Shown here: positions 37,594 through 46,500 of the stretch, in pieces
How the letters are laid out: each line of letters begins with the position of its first letter
Position numbering within the stretch: position 1 is the stretch's first letter
Assembly (NCBI GenBank): GCA_020859985.1
Contig: JAJBVD010000034.1
Coordinates: 186,001 to 250,000 of the forward strand
Reading direction: 5' to 3'
Origin: Clostridiales bacterium
GTDB taxonomy: Bacteria; Bacillota; Clostridia; Lachnospirales; Lachnospiraceae
DNA length: 64,000 nt
The notes under the pieces: generated by a model
Databases searched by the model: none
What the model saw: the letters and a program-made list of their open reading frames with translations, nothing else
Told to the model about the DNA's origin: nothing
Translations under genes and position numbers: made by a program

Positions 37594-37631
37594 AACAACA
37601 CCCGGCATTTTAAATGTCAGGTGTTGTTTTT
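37594..37631 (+). terminator. intrinsic terminator after nrdD
   Basis: AACAACACC...GGTGTTGTT stem with a short inner ATTT/AAAT stem, followed by TTT. Confidence 0.8.
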
Positions 37632-37761
37632 ATGTTGTTCCTATTTTCTGTTTTGTTTCCTGCTCAATCCTGCAAATATGTTCCTTGTTCTCCCTGTCTT
37701 GAGCCATTATCGTTTCCCGTAACTGTTTCTTACTGCAACAATTACTTTTTCAGCTGACGCC

Positions 37762-38298
37762 TCACATCTGCCCGTCCATGACGCTCCAGTTCTTTTTCAG
37801 ATAATCCACGAGCGAGATCACCGTCAGAATCACCGCAATCCAGGTCACGACCTGCGCGATCAGGTTCCACACACTGCCAAAATCGAAGATCAGCATGATC
37901 ACCATGATCATCTGGGAAACCGTTTTAAACTTGCCCCAATAGCTGGCCGCGATCACAGTGCCTTTTTCAACAGCCACAAGCCGGAAACCGCCGATCGCCA
38001 GCTCCCGCCCAATAATGATGATCACCATCCAGGCCGCAAGCTTGTCCTGTTCGACCAGACAGATCATCGCCGAGCAGACAAGCAGCTTGTCCGCGATCGG
38101 ATCCATAAACTTTCCGAAATCCGTGATCAGATTGTCCCTTCGGGCAATGTACCCGTCCAGCGTGTCGGTCAGGCTCGCCAGAATAAAAATGATTCCCGCC
38201 AGAATGTTCCCATAAGGAATCCCATCGACCAGCATCAGCACCACAAACACGGGTACCATGCATACGCGCAGCATTGTCAGCTTATTCGGTAAATTCAT
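37762..38298 (-). CDS. pgsA: CDP-diacylglycerol--glycerol-3-phosphate 3-phosphatidyltransferase
   Basis: The 178-residue membrane enzyme makes phosphatidylglycerol phosphate. It has the CDP-alcohol phosphotransferase motif D-G-x2-A-R-x8-G-x3-D-x3-D seen as DTLDGYIARRDNLITDFGKFMDPIADK, and four to five membrane helices. ATG at 38298 follows AGGAGTG; a TTG two codons earlier is less likely. It overlaps the rimO 3' end by 17 nt, so the pair is translationally coupled; rimO-pgsA is a common Gram-positive order. Confidence 0.95.
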   Translation of the reverse strand: MNLPNKLTMLRVCMVPVFVVLMLVDGIPYGNILAGIIFILASLTDTLDGYIARRDNLITDFGKFMDPIADKLLVCSAMICLVEQDKLAAWMVIIIIGRELAIGGFRLVAVEKGTVIAASYWGKFKTVSQMIMVIMLIFDFGSVWNLIAQVVTWIAVILTVISLVDYLKKNWSVMDGQM

Positions 38299-39829
38299 CT
38301 GCAATCACTCCTATCAGATCATATTCCTTCGCGCCGGTTATCTTCACCTGTGCGAAATCACCGGACATCAACGTCTCATCGGTATTGATAAACAGCAGAC
38401 CGTCCACATTCGGCGCATCGCCGTATGTACGCGCCACATAAGTGTGAGCGCCTGCGAAACGCGCAGCGTTTTCTACATCGCAGGCGCGACCTGCCGCCGC
38501 AGCGCAGCGAGGGGGCGTTTCCTCTTCGCCTGCGAAACGCGCAGCGTTTCCCTCGTCCTCTGACCATTCATTGCCTTCTTCACTGGCAAAGCTGTCGGGA
38601 AACGCATCCTCTTCCATCAACTCGCCCTCCACCATTGCAGTCACGGTACGTCCAACCATCTGCTCCGCATGCTCAAAGGCGATCTCCTGCTGCAGCGCCA
38701 TCAGTTCATCCCTCCAGCGCTGTTTTGTCTTCTCCTCAATCTGATCCGGCATGACTGCCGCCGGCGTATCTTCTTCCTGCGAATAAGTAAAAACACCCAG
38801 CCGGTCAAACTCCATCTCATCGATGAAATCCATCACTTCCTCATGCTGTTCCGGTGTCTCACCCGGAAATCCCGCAATCAGCGTCGTGCGAAGTACAATG
38901 TCCGGTATCCGCTCCCTCAGTGTCCTGATCATCGCGGTCAGATCCGCGCGAGTCGTCCTGCGCCCCATCCGTCTCAGGATCGCGTCAGAAGCATGCTGAA
39001 TCGGCAGATCCAGATAATGGCAGAGCTTCGGCTCACGGGCCATCACGTCAATCAGCTCGTCGTAAATTTCCTCCGGATAACAGTACAAAATACGGATCCA
39101 CCGCAGGCCCTCTATCCGGCAAAGCGCCTCCAGCAAAAGATGCAGGCTTTTACGGCCGTAAAGATCCACGCCGTAAACCGTCGTCTCCTGCGCGACCAGA
39201 ATCAGCTCTTTCACTCCCTGCGCCGCCAGACTCTCCGCCTGCGCGATCAGATCCTCCATAGGCACACTGCGGTACGGTCCGCGCAGCTTCGGGATAATGC
39301 AGTAGGTACAGTGCTTATCGCAGCCCTCCGCGATTTTCAGGTAGGCATAATAGCCGCCTGTCGTCAACACACGCTTTGCCGCTTCACCACACTCTTTTAC
39401 AACCGGCGCCTCATCGGCATGCTTCGCTGCCGGTTCACGCACCGTATCAAAAGAACATACCTCCACACTCCGCTCTCCATGCAGCGCTTTTTCCAACACA
39501 GGAACAATATCTCCCCACGCAGTCGTGCCGAGCACCGCATCCACTTCCGGCAGCTCGTCGAGAATCTCCTGCCGGTAACGCTGCGCCATACACCCCGTCA
39601 CCAGAAGCACCTTGCAGCTTCCTGCATTCTTATATTCCGCCATCTCCAGAATGGTCTGCACGCTCTCATCCTTTGCGTCGTTGATAAAACAGCAGGTGTT
39701 GATAATAATCACATCGGCCTCAGTCTCATCGTCCGTAAAGGAATACCCTTCCGCAGCCAGCAGGCCCAGCATTTCCTCCGAATCGACCAGATTCTTGTCG
39801 CAGCCGAGAGAAACAAAAAATATTTTCAT
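38282..39829 (-). CDS. rimO: ribosomal protein S12 methylthiotransferase, with in-frame palindromic insert
   Basis: The enzyme adds a methylthio group to an Asp of ribosomal protein S12. It has the N-terminal cluster cysteines (C10, C46, C80), the radical SAM motif CDKHCTYC (170-177) and a C-terminal TRAM domain (YVARTYGDAPNVDG onward). At 515 residues it is about 70 longer than usual. The excess lies between VEGELMEEDA and the TRAM part; residues about 428-461 are encoded by the palindromic element at 38448-38549, read on the strand opposite to the nrdG copy (CAAAAGRACDVENAARFAG). The gene start overlaps the DUF308 stop by 4 nt. Confidence 0.94.
   Translation of the reverse strand: MKIFFVSLGCDKNLVDSEEMLGLLAAEGYSFTDDETEADVIIINTCCFINDAKDESVQTILEMAEYKNAGSCKVLLVTGCMAQRYRQEILDELPEVDAVLGTTAWGDIVPVLEKALHGERSVEVCSFDTVREPAAKHADEAPVVKECGEAAKRVLTTGGYYAYLKIAEGCDKHCTYCIIPKLRGPYRSVPMEDLIAQAESLAAQGVKELILVAQETTVYGVDLYGRKSLHLLLEALCRIEGLRWIRILYCYPEEIYDELIDVMAREPKLCHYLDLPIQHASDAILRRMGRRTTRADLTAMIRTLRERIPDIVLRTTLIAGFPGETPEQHEEVMDFIDEMEFDRLGVFTYSQEEDTPAAVMPDQIEEKTKQRWRDELMALQQEIAFEHAEQMVGRTVTAMVEGELMEEDAFPDSFASEEGNEWSEDEGNAARFAGEEETPPRCAAAAGRACDVENAARFAGAHTYVARTYGDAPNVDGLLFINTDETLMSGDFAQVKITGAKEYDLIGVIADEFTE
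38448..38549. mobile_element. palindromic element inside rimO, one full and one partial copy
   Basis: 38448-38522 is 71/75 identical to the nrdG copy; 38527-38549 repeats its first 23 bp (CGCCTGCGAAACGCGCAGCG...). The full copy has a complete outer stem GCGCCTGC/GCAGGCGC around the AAACGC/GCGTTT hairpin. It is read in rimO from the minus strand without stops. Confidence 0.85.
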
Positions 39830-40734
39830 GACAAAGTGTCTTCCTTTTCTGGCATATCCAACTGAACTCCCTGTTCATCCACTGAATTGCTATTCGATCC
39901 GCAATCCGGTCTGTCCGGCACAAAAATCGCATCCTTCACACTGCTGTCCGCCTCTGAATCCGGTTCACAACCGTCAGACTCCCCGGCTGCTTCTGAGTCC
40001 GATTCATATCCGTCAGACTCCCCGGCTGCCTGCTCTTCTGCGTCCACCACAATCTCCTGTTCCTGACGCTTCTGCTCCTTCTTCCTGCGCTTTTGCTCTT
40101 TCTTCTCCGCTTTGGCGGCGTCTGATTTCGCCCACTCATCCTCGATCAGCGCTTTAACATCCACGCCGGGATACTTTTTCTGTATCTTTTCCAGCTTTCT
40201 GGTGCGCAGCCGGATGGCCAGAAGGCCAATCAGGTTTGTCAGACCATCAGCGATCAGGCAAACGCCGATATAGATCAGCATCTGATCGTCTTTCTCGAAA
40301 GGATATACCAGAAGGAAAATGCCAAGTGCAATGATAATCAGCGCCAGAATCAGCGCCAGATACCAGCGTCGAATCATAAGACGCTTCATGCTGACCGCAC
40401 TCTGAATCTTAACGATTGCACCGACCAGAAGCACCGTCGCCATCGCAAATGGTAATACCATACGCATAAAATCCGGCGTCAGTAAAACAAAAACACCAAA
40501 TGCAGCGCAGACGATCGCGATCACAAGCTCCAGCTGCAGGTAGCCCTCCTGTCTCTTATCGCTCGTAAAATAGATCACGCCGTATGTGGCTCCCACCACA
40601 AGCATGATCACTCCCACGCCTTTCCCAATCATCTGTATGGAAAGAGTCGGCCAGACCAACAGCACGATCCCAACCGCCACATAGAGGAAAGAAAGGAAAA
40701 TATAGCTTCTGCTGAATTCCCTGATTTTTTTCAA
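39826..40734 (-). CDS. DUF308 (HdeD-like) membrane protein with charged tail
   Basis: The 302-residue protein has six membrane segments in its first 190 residues arranged as in DUF308/HdeD proteins, then a Lys/Glu-rich stretch (AEKKEQKRRKKEQKRQEQE) and an acidic tail with a 13-residue tandem repeat (AAGESDGYESDSE, AAGESDGCEPDSE) encoded by two 39-nt repeats (39950-40027). The start is a TTG at 40734 with a strong AGGAGGGG upstream. Function unknown; it is translationally coupled to rimO. Confidence 0.8.
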   Translation of the reverse strand: MKKIREFSRSYIFLSFLYVAVGIVLLVWPTLSIQMIGKGVGVIMLVVGATYGVIYFTSDKRQEGYLQLELVIAIVCAAFGVFVLLTPDFMRMVLPFAMATVLLVGAIVKIQSAVSMKRLMIRRWYLALILALIIIALGIFLLVYPFEKDDQMLIYIGVCLIADGLTNLIGLLAIRLRTRKLEKIQKKYPGVDVKALIEDEWAKSDAAKAEKKEQKRRKKEQKRQEQEIVVDAEEQAAGESDGYESDSEAAGESDGCEPDSEADSSVKDAIFVPDRPDCGSNSNSVDEQGVQLDMPEKEDTLS

Positions 40735-40794
40735 AATAGGTGCCCCTCCTCTCCTAAATCAAGCCCTGTAACCTCGCCTGAAATCAGTCTGAGA

Positions 40795-41109
40795 TCATTC
40801 CGCTTCGGGAAGCGCTTCTTCAGCGGCTTCCGGAATTTCCGGAGCTGTTTCCGCATCCGTTTCCTCAGCAGCTGCCGGCTTTATCTTAAGCTGACCGGTA
40901 TACAATTCCTCCACTGCCTTTGAGAGCGGCTTGGAGACAGCAAATTCTCTCATGTCCTCCCCTGCTCCTGTCTGACGCGCAATGATCTGACGCGCGCGCT
41001 TGGACGTCGCCATCACGATGGAGTAACGGCTGTTGACTACCGGTGTCTCGCCCTCCTCAACCTCACTGTTTACTACCTTCATCAAATCAGAATACGACGG
41101 ATGCAACAT
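40795..41109 (-). CDS. rpoZ: RNA polymerase omega subunit
   Basis: The 104-residue protein has the omega signatures MLHPSYSDLMKVVN, SRYSIVMATSKRARQII and KPLSKAVEELYTGQL; it helps assemble RNA polymerase. It has an extra Glu/Ala/Pro-rich tail. It is downstream of gmk, the usual gmk-rpoZ arrangement, although 190 bp with an inverted repeat separate the two here. Confidence 0.93.
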   Translation of the reverse strand: MLHPSYSDLMKVVNSEVEEGETPVVNSRYSIVMATSKRARQIIARQTGAGEDMREFAVSKPLSKAVEELYTGQLKIKPAAAEETDAETAPEIPEAAEEALPEAE

Positions 41110-41231
41110 CATAATGTTATTCCCCTTTCATTGTTAAAAATCTGTTTATTTGCCTCTTGTTCAAACGGTTTTCGCAGAAAGTGCAAAAACCTGTCGTGAA
41201 TCGTTAACTTATGTGCCCTGTATTATGATAA

Positions 41232-41270
41232 TTCATAGTAACTGTGAAGGTACTGAACAGTTACTATTCA
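41232..41270. repeat. inverted repeat between gmk and rpoZ
   Basis: CATAGTAACTGT and ACAGTTACTAT pair over 10-11 bp around a loop GAAGGTACTGA. The right arm contains, on the minus strand, GTAACTGTTCAGTAC, a motif recurring at 13111 and in variant form at 34979. Confidence 0.6.
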
Positions 41271-41301
41271 TAAATGTTAAGCACCTTCTCAGTTGCAATA
41301 A

Positions 41302-41925
41302 TTATACCAGCGCCATCAACTCCTGCTGAATCTGTTTTGTAAAATCCAGATTTCTGCTAATCTTATTATGCTGGCTCCCGATCAGGCGGTGAAGCTCCTC
41401 CACAGCCCGATCCAGATCCTCATTTACAATCATATAATCATAGCGGTCGACGTATTTTGACTCCTCCACTGCCTGCGCAAGCCGCTCCCGGATCACCTCT
41501 TCCGACTCGGTCTCTCTGCCGCGCAGCCTCTGCACAAGCGTCTGCGCATCCGGCGGCATCACAAAGAGCAATAGAACATCCGGCATCTTTTCCCTGACTT
41601 TAAGCGCGCCCTGCTGTTCAATCTCCAGAATCACGTCACGCCCCTGCCCCAGCTGTTCCTCCACATAATCCCTTGGGGTACCGTAATAATTGCCGCAGTA
41701 ATTCGCGTACTCAACCAAACGATCCTTTGCGATCAGTTCTTCAAATTCTTCCTTCGTTTTGAAAAAATATTCCCGGCCGTCCAACTCACCCTCGCGCGGT
41801 TTCCTCGTTGTCGCTGAGATTGACAGCGCATAGTTGTCATACCGCGCAGTCAATGCCTTCATCAGAGTCCCTTTCCCCACTCCGGAATATCCGGATACTA
41901 CGATCAGGATTCCTTTTCTGTCCAT
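41302..41925 (-). CDS. gmk: guanylate kinase
   Basis: The 207-residue kinase converts GMP to GDP. It has the P-loop VVSGYSGVGKGTLMKAL, the GMP-binding SISATTRKPREGELDGREYFF and VILEIEQQGAL. ATG at 41925 follows AAGGGAG. It is the third gene of the yicC-remA-gmk-rpoZ group. Confidence 0.96.
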   Translation of the reverse strand: MDRKGILIVVSGYSGVGKGTLMKALTARYDNYALSISATTRKPREGELDGREYFFKTKEEFEELIAKDRLVEYANYCGNYYGTPRDYVEEQLGQGRDVILEIEQQGALKVREKMPDVLLLFVMPPDAQTLVQRLRGRETESEEVIRERLAQAVEESKYVDRYDYMIVNEDLDRAVEELHRLIGSQHNKISRNLDFTKQIQQELMALV

Positions 41926-42068
41926 ATAAATCTCCCTTCGGTGTCCCTTATCTCTGCTCTATTCCGTGCTTTTTCCGGAATAAGGTTTCCGCATCTGCTC
42001 AGGCGGTCGCCAGTTTCAGGCTGACAATCAATAATCCTGCCGCATCAATGGGCTGCCAGGCCGTATGT

Positions 42069-42377
42069 TCACACATTTTCTCCCGCCGCATCTTCCATAC
42101 CGGCTGCTCCGTCCATGCGTTTCCCGCGCGCAGACGCGGCTGACAGACTTAAGCGCCGCGCAATCGTGTCCGGCTGCACGGCAGATAAAACAATCTGCTC
42201 CGTCTCCATGACGATCACAGCCTTCGTCCTGCGCCCCTGCGTCGCGTCAACCACACGCTGCTGTTCCTTCGCATTCTGCACCATACGCTTGATCGGCGCC
42301 GCATCCGGATTCACCACCGCGATCACCTTTTCTGTATTCACAAGATTTCCAAATCCGATGTTGATGAAATCCGCCAT
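42069..42377 (-). CDS. remA: RemA-family regulator (DUF370)
   Basis: The 102-residue protein begins MADFINIGFGNLVN and has the RemA core (VIAVVNPDAAPIKRMVQNAKE, VDATQGRRTKAVIVMETEQIVLSAVQPDTIA). In Bacillus, RemA activates biofilm-matrix and osmoprotection genes. Its usual place between yicC and gmk is kept. A short Ala/Gly-rich tail is additional. The longer frame open to 42419 lacks homology. Confidence 0.92.
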   Translation of the reverse strand: MADFINIGFGNLVNTEKVIAVVNPDAAPIKRMVQNAKEQQRVVDATQGRRTKAVIVMETEQIVLSAVQPDTIARRLSLSAASARGKRMDGAAGMEDAAGENV

Positions 42378-42454
42378 AATATGCTTTCCTTTGCCACTCC
42401 ATTGCAGATAAATCTGCATGTACTGACTTCCTGTTTTGCTGCTGTTCGGAACTT

Positions 42455-43333
42455 TTATTCTATATTTTGTACCTGCTCGCGCACCTTCTCGATATCCGTC
42501 TTCAGATCAATCGCGATGTTCGACGTCTCCAGATCGTTCGCCTTGGAAAGGATCGTATTCGCCTCACGGTTCATCTCCTGCGCGATAAAATCCAGCTTAC
42601 GTCCGATTGCTCCGCCGTCGATCAGCGCCTGACGCATCGTCTGAATGTGGCTGCGCAGACGAACCGTCTCCTCATCCGTACAGATCTTATCCGCAAACAG
42701 CACCACTTCAGAAGCAATCCGCTGCTCCTCAATCTGCGTATCCGCCAGAAGCTCTTTTACCTTATCCTCCAGCTTTGTGCGATATTCCGTGACGATCTGC
42801 GGATAGCGCTGTTCCACGAGACTTACATTTTCATCCATAACGGCCAATTTGTCAAGAATATCTGTCTTTAAAGCTTCGCCTTCTTTTTCACGCGCTTTCG
42901 ACAGCTGCTCGCACGCTCCACGCACTGCCTCACGCAGCATGGATTCAATCTCTTCCTCATCAATATCCGGATCTTCCATCGAAAATACCTCCGGACAGCG
43001 TCCCAGACGGGACGCTGTCAGATCGTTCGCAATCCCGAACTGCTCCGACATCTGCCGAAAATAATCCATGTACTCCAACGCAAGCGCTTCATTATACTTC
43101 AGCGCGGCCGTCCGCTCTCCATAATCCTCATACGTCACAAACAGATCAATCTTGCCGCGCTGCAGAAACGTCTTCATCTCCGCGCGGATCTCAGATTCCA
43201 GAAAGCCAAACTTTTTCGGCATCTTAATATTGACGTCAAAATAGCGGTGATTCACCGCCCGTACCTCTACCGTAAATTTTTTGCTGCCCCGGAGATATTC
43301 ATATCTGCCAAAGCCTGTCATGCTCTTAACCAT
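42455..43333 (-). CDS. YicC-family endoribonuclease-like protein
   Basis: The 292-residue protein begins MVKSMTGFGRYEY and ends with the conserved DFIAQEMNREANTILSKAND and IDLKTDIEKVREQVQNIE, diagnostic of YicC. The E. coli member is an RNase that acts on a small RNA; the role in Gram-positives is not settled. It is first in the group leading to rpoZ. Confidence 0.94.
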   Translation of the reverse strand: MVKSMTGFGRYEYLRGSKKFTVEVRAVNHRYFDVNIKMPKKFGFLESEIRAEMKTFLQRGKIDLFVTYEDYGERTAALKYNEALALEYMDYFRQMSEQFGIANDLTASRLGRCPEVFSMEDPDIDEEEIESMLREAVRGACEQLSKAREKEGEALKTDILDKLAVMDENVSLVEQRYPQIVTEYRTKLEDKVKELLADTQIEEQRIASEVVLFADKICTDEETVRLRSHIQTMRQALIDGGAIGRKLDFIAQEMNREANTILSKANDLETSNIAIDLKTDIEKVREQVQNIE

Positions 43334-43448
43334 CGCCGCGCTCCCTTATATTTGCATCATCTGGATATCGGCACACGCACTTCATGCACCTGCTGTTTCG
43401 TTGCCACCATTTAAAAATGTGTCCCCGCTGCTTTTCGATTCAATCAAA

Positions 43449-43493
43449 AACCTGTCAGGAAAAGCCTGCGAGCGCGCTTTTCTTCTGACAGGT
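43449..43493 (-). terminator. intrinsic terminator of the SNF2 helicase gene
   Basis: ACCTGTCAGAAGAAAAGC...GCTTTTCCTGACAGGT, a long stem with a 3-nt bulge, followed on the minus strand by TTTTTG. Confidence 0.85.
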
Positions 43494-43561
43494 CTGATTA
43501 TACCCGATTCCAATTTTCCAGTCAACGTGTTATTCTCATAATTCTAAGGCTTTGCCGTCTC

Positions 43562-46500
43562 TCACGCTTTCCCATCCAGCAGCTCCAGCAGGTCATCCCT
43601 GCTCATGCTGCCGAGGGACGCGGTATCGCCGCTAATCACCTGGTCGGCGAGCGCCCGTTTGTCCTGCTGCAGCTTCAGGATCTTTTCTTCGATGGTATTC
43701 TTCGCGATCAGCTTGTACACGGTTACCTTTTTCGTCTGACCGATGCGGTGCGCGCGGTCGGTCGCCTGATTCTGTGCCGCGACGTTCCACCACGGATCGT
43801 AATGAATGACCACGTCGGCTCCGATCAGGTTCAGCCCGACGCCGCCCGCTTTCAGGGAGATCAAGAAGACCGGCGTGCTGCCCTGATTGAATTCCTTCAC
43901 AAGCTCCAGCCGCCTCTGCTTCGCGGTGGCGCCGGTGATGGTAAAATACGGGATCTGCTCCTCGTCCAGACGTCTTTGCAAAATCTCCAGCATGGAGGTA
44001 AACTGAGAGAACACGAGCATCCGATGGCCGCCGTCGATGGCGCTCATAATCAGCTGGATGCAGGCGTCCGCTTTCGCGGAATCGCCCCGGTAGGAATCGA
44101 AGCAGAGCGTCGGATCGCAGCAGATCTGGCGCAGGCGCATCAGCTCGGTGAGGACTTCCAGCTTGTTCTTATTGAACTCATCCGAATCCTGCGCAGCGAT
44201 GGTCTCGCGCATATGCACCACCTGGCCGTCGTAGAGCTGCTGCTGCTCTTTTTCCATCCGCACGTAACGCACTTCCTCCAGCTTGTCCGGCAGATCTTTC
44301 AGAACGTCCTCTTTCAGACGACGCAGGATAAACGGTCCGGTCATCTTCTGCAGGCGCTGCATCGCCGCCTCGTCCTGATGCTTCACGATCGGGAGCTCCA
44401 TCTCTTTCCGGAATACATCATAGGTGTATAAAAATCCGGGCATCAGATAGTCGAAAATGCTCCACAGCTCACTTAAGCGGTTCTCGATCGGCGTGCCGGT
44501 CAGCGCAAAGCAGTAACGGCTCTTCACCACCTTCACGGCTTTCGCTGCAGCGGTGGTGTGATTTTTGATATACTGTGCCTCGTCAATCACCTCATATTCG
44601 AACGTGATTTCCTCATACAGATCAATATCGCGTTTCAGCAGATCGTAGGATGTCACCACGACATCATACTCCTGACACGCGGCAATCTTTTCACGGCGTT
44701 CTTCCTGCGTGCCGGTGATCAGAAGGACCCGAAGCTCCGGCGCAAAGCGGGCAAACTCCTCGCCCCAGTTGAAGACAAGGGCGGCCGGAGAGACAACGAT
44801 GGAAGTGGCTGAACAGACTGCGCTGACCGCCGCATGATCCATGGTGCCCGTAGTGTTTCCCGCCGGAAGTCCGGCGCCTTGTGCTATATGCCGCTCCTTC
44901 GCCGAGAGCAGCACCGCGATCATCTGCAGCGTTTTTCCAAGCCCCATGTCGTCGGCCAGAATTCCGCCGAACTGCCAGGTCTCAAGGGTGCGCAGCCATT
45001 TGTAGCCATCCTTCTGATAAGGCCGCATGATCTTAGACAAACTTTTCGGCACGTCAAAATCCGCGTCGTTCACGGTTTTGAATTCCTTGACAAGCTCGCG
45101 GAAACGGCTGTCACGATCTGTATAAACACTCTCATTTTCCTCGAGCATTTTGTTCAGATAGAGGGTGCGGTACATTGGCAGATGCATTTTCCCCTGCACG
45201 AATTCCTTCGGTTTCAGATGCATGGAATCCATCAGCTCCGCAAGAAGCTCCATCGACTGCTCATCCACCTCCGCGTAGGAGCCGTCCTTCAGGCGGTAGT
45301 AGTCCTTCTTCTGACGGTAGCTGTTCAGGATGTCGAGCAGCTCCTCCTGCGACACATCATCCGTTGAGATATCCAGATTCAGAAGGCCGCTGGAGACCGA
45401 GACGCCGACCGCCACCTTCACCGGGCGGATCCTGCGGCGCGCGCGGAAACGCGTGGTGCACTGCACCTCTCCTAAGGAAAGCAGCTCCTCCACACCGTCC
45501 GTCATCATCCGATAGACCAACTCTTCCTCCCGCCCGCAGGTCAACTCCCTTCTTTTCCAGTCCGGATAGGGCAGCCATCGCTGCAGCCGGGTCAGCATCG
45601 CATCCTCTGTATTCAAATCCCGGTACTGTTCCAGATGCTCCTGCACTTCCGGATCCGCCAGATCCATAAGAGACAATTCTCTGTCCTCATAGCGGGCATA
45701 CGGGCTGCAGAACACATCCTGTTCGGAGGCGTCCAGATAAAAAACAAACGTCACCTGCGGCGGCACAAAGGAATGAATCCTGTCCGGATCCGTCTCAATG
45801 ATCTCCACCACATCCTGCACATCCGGCAGAAACTGATGATAAAATTCGGACATATTGTTGCGCCCGATCACAAAGGAAAAATCGCCGTCCTCATCGGCCA
45901 TTGAGGCCAGTCCCTCAATCTTTTCCTGAAAATTCTGATCCGAACGGCAAAGCCGGCATTCCCCGGCGCCTTTCCGGGCGGACTGCGCCGAATCAGCCGG
46001 TGCTTCTTCTATATAATATGCGCAGTTCATCCCGAAATAGAGCTCCGGCAGGCTGCCTTCCACCTGTATACCGTGAAATTCGCCTTTTTTCAGCCGTCCT
46101 GTCTGCGGATTGCGCTTAAGCAGCCGTCCGTCGGCTCCCTTAAGAGGCTTTTTCTCTGCCAGATCCGCCTCTGAAATACGCATCGTCACACGGGGATTCC
46201 CCTCTCCGCAGCGCAGCTGCAGTTTCTTCGTCTTCGGCTGATCCCGATCCTCATACTCAATCCCGCCGTCACCGATCTCATCATAAAATTCGTCCAGACG
46301 CCAGCCGAACAGATTGAGCGAGCCGCCCACTTTGGCGGTACGCTGGTAATAATACCGTGTGCGTGTCGCGTTCGCCAGCCGTTTCCCGAATTCTTCCTCC
46401 TCCTGCACAATCTGCTCGATAAAACGCAGCCACTTCCTGCTCTCATCCGTAAAATTGCTCCGGCGGTGGTTGAACTCCGTACTGGAGCCATAGGTGGCGG

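Noticed and set aside
38669-39865. 398-codon plus-strand open frame
   Set aside because: Antisense to rimO, whose iron-sulfur motifs are unambiguous.
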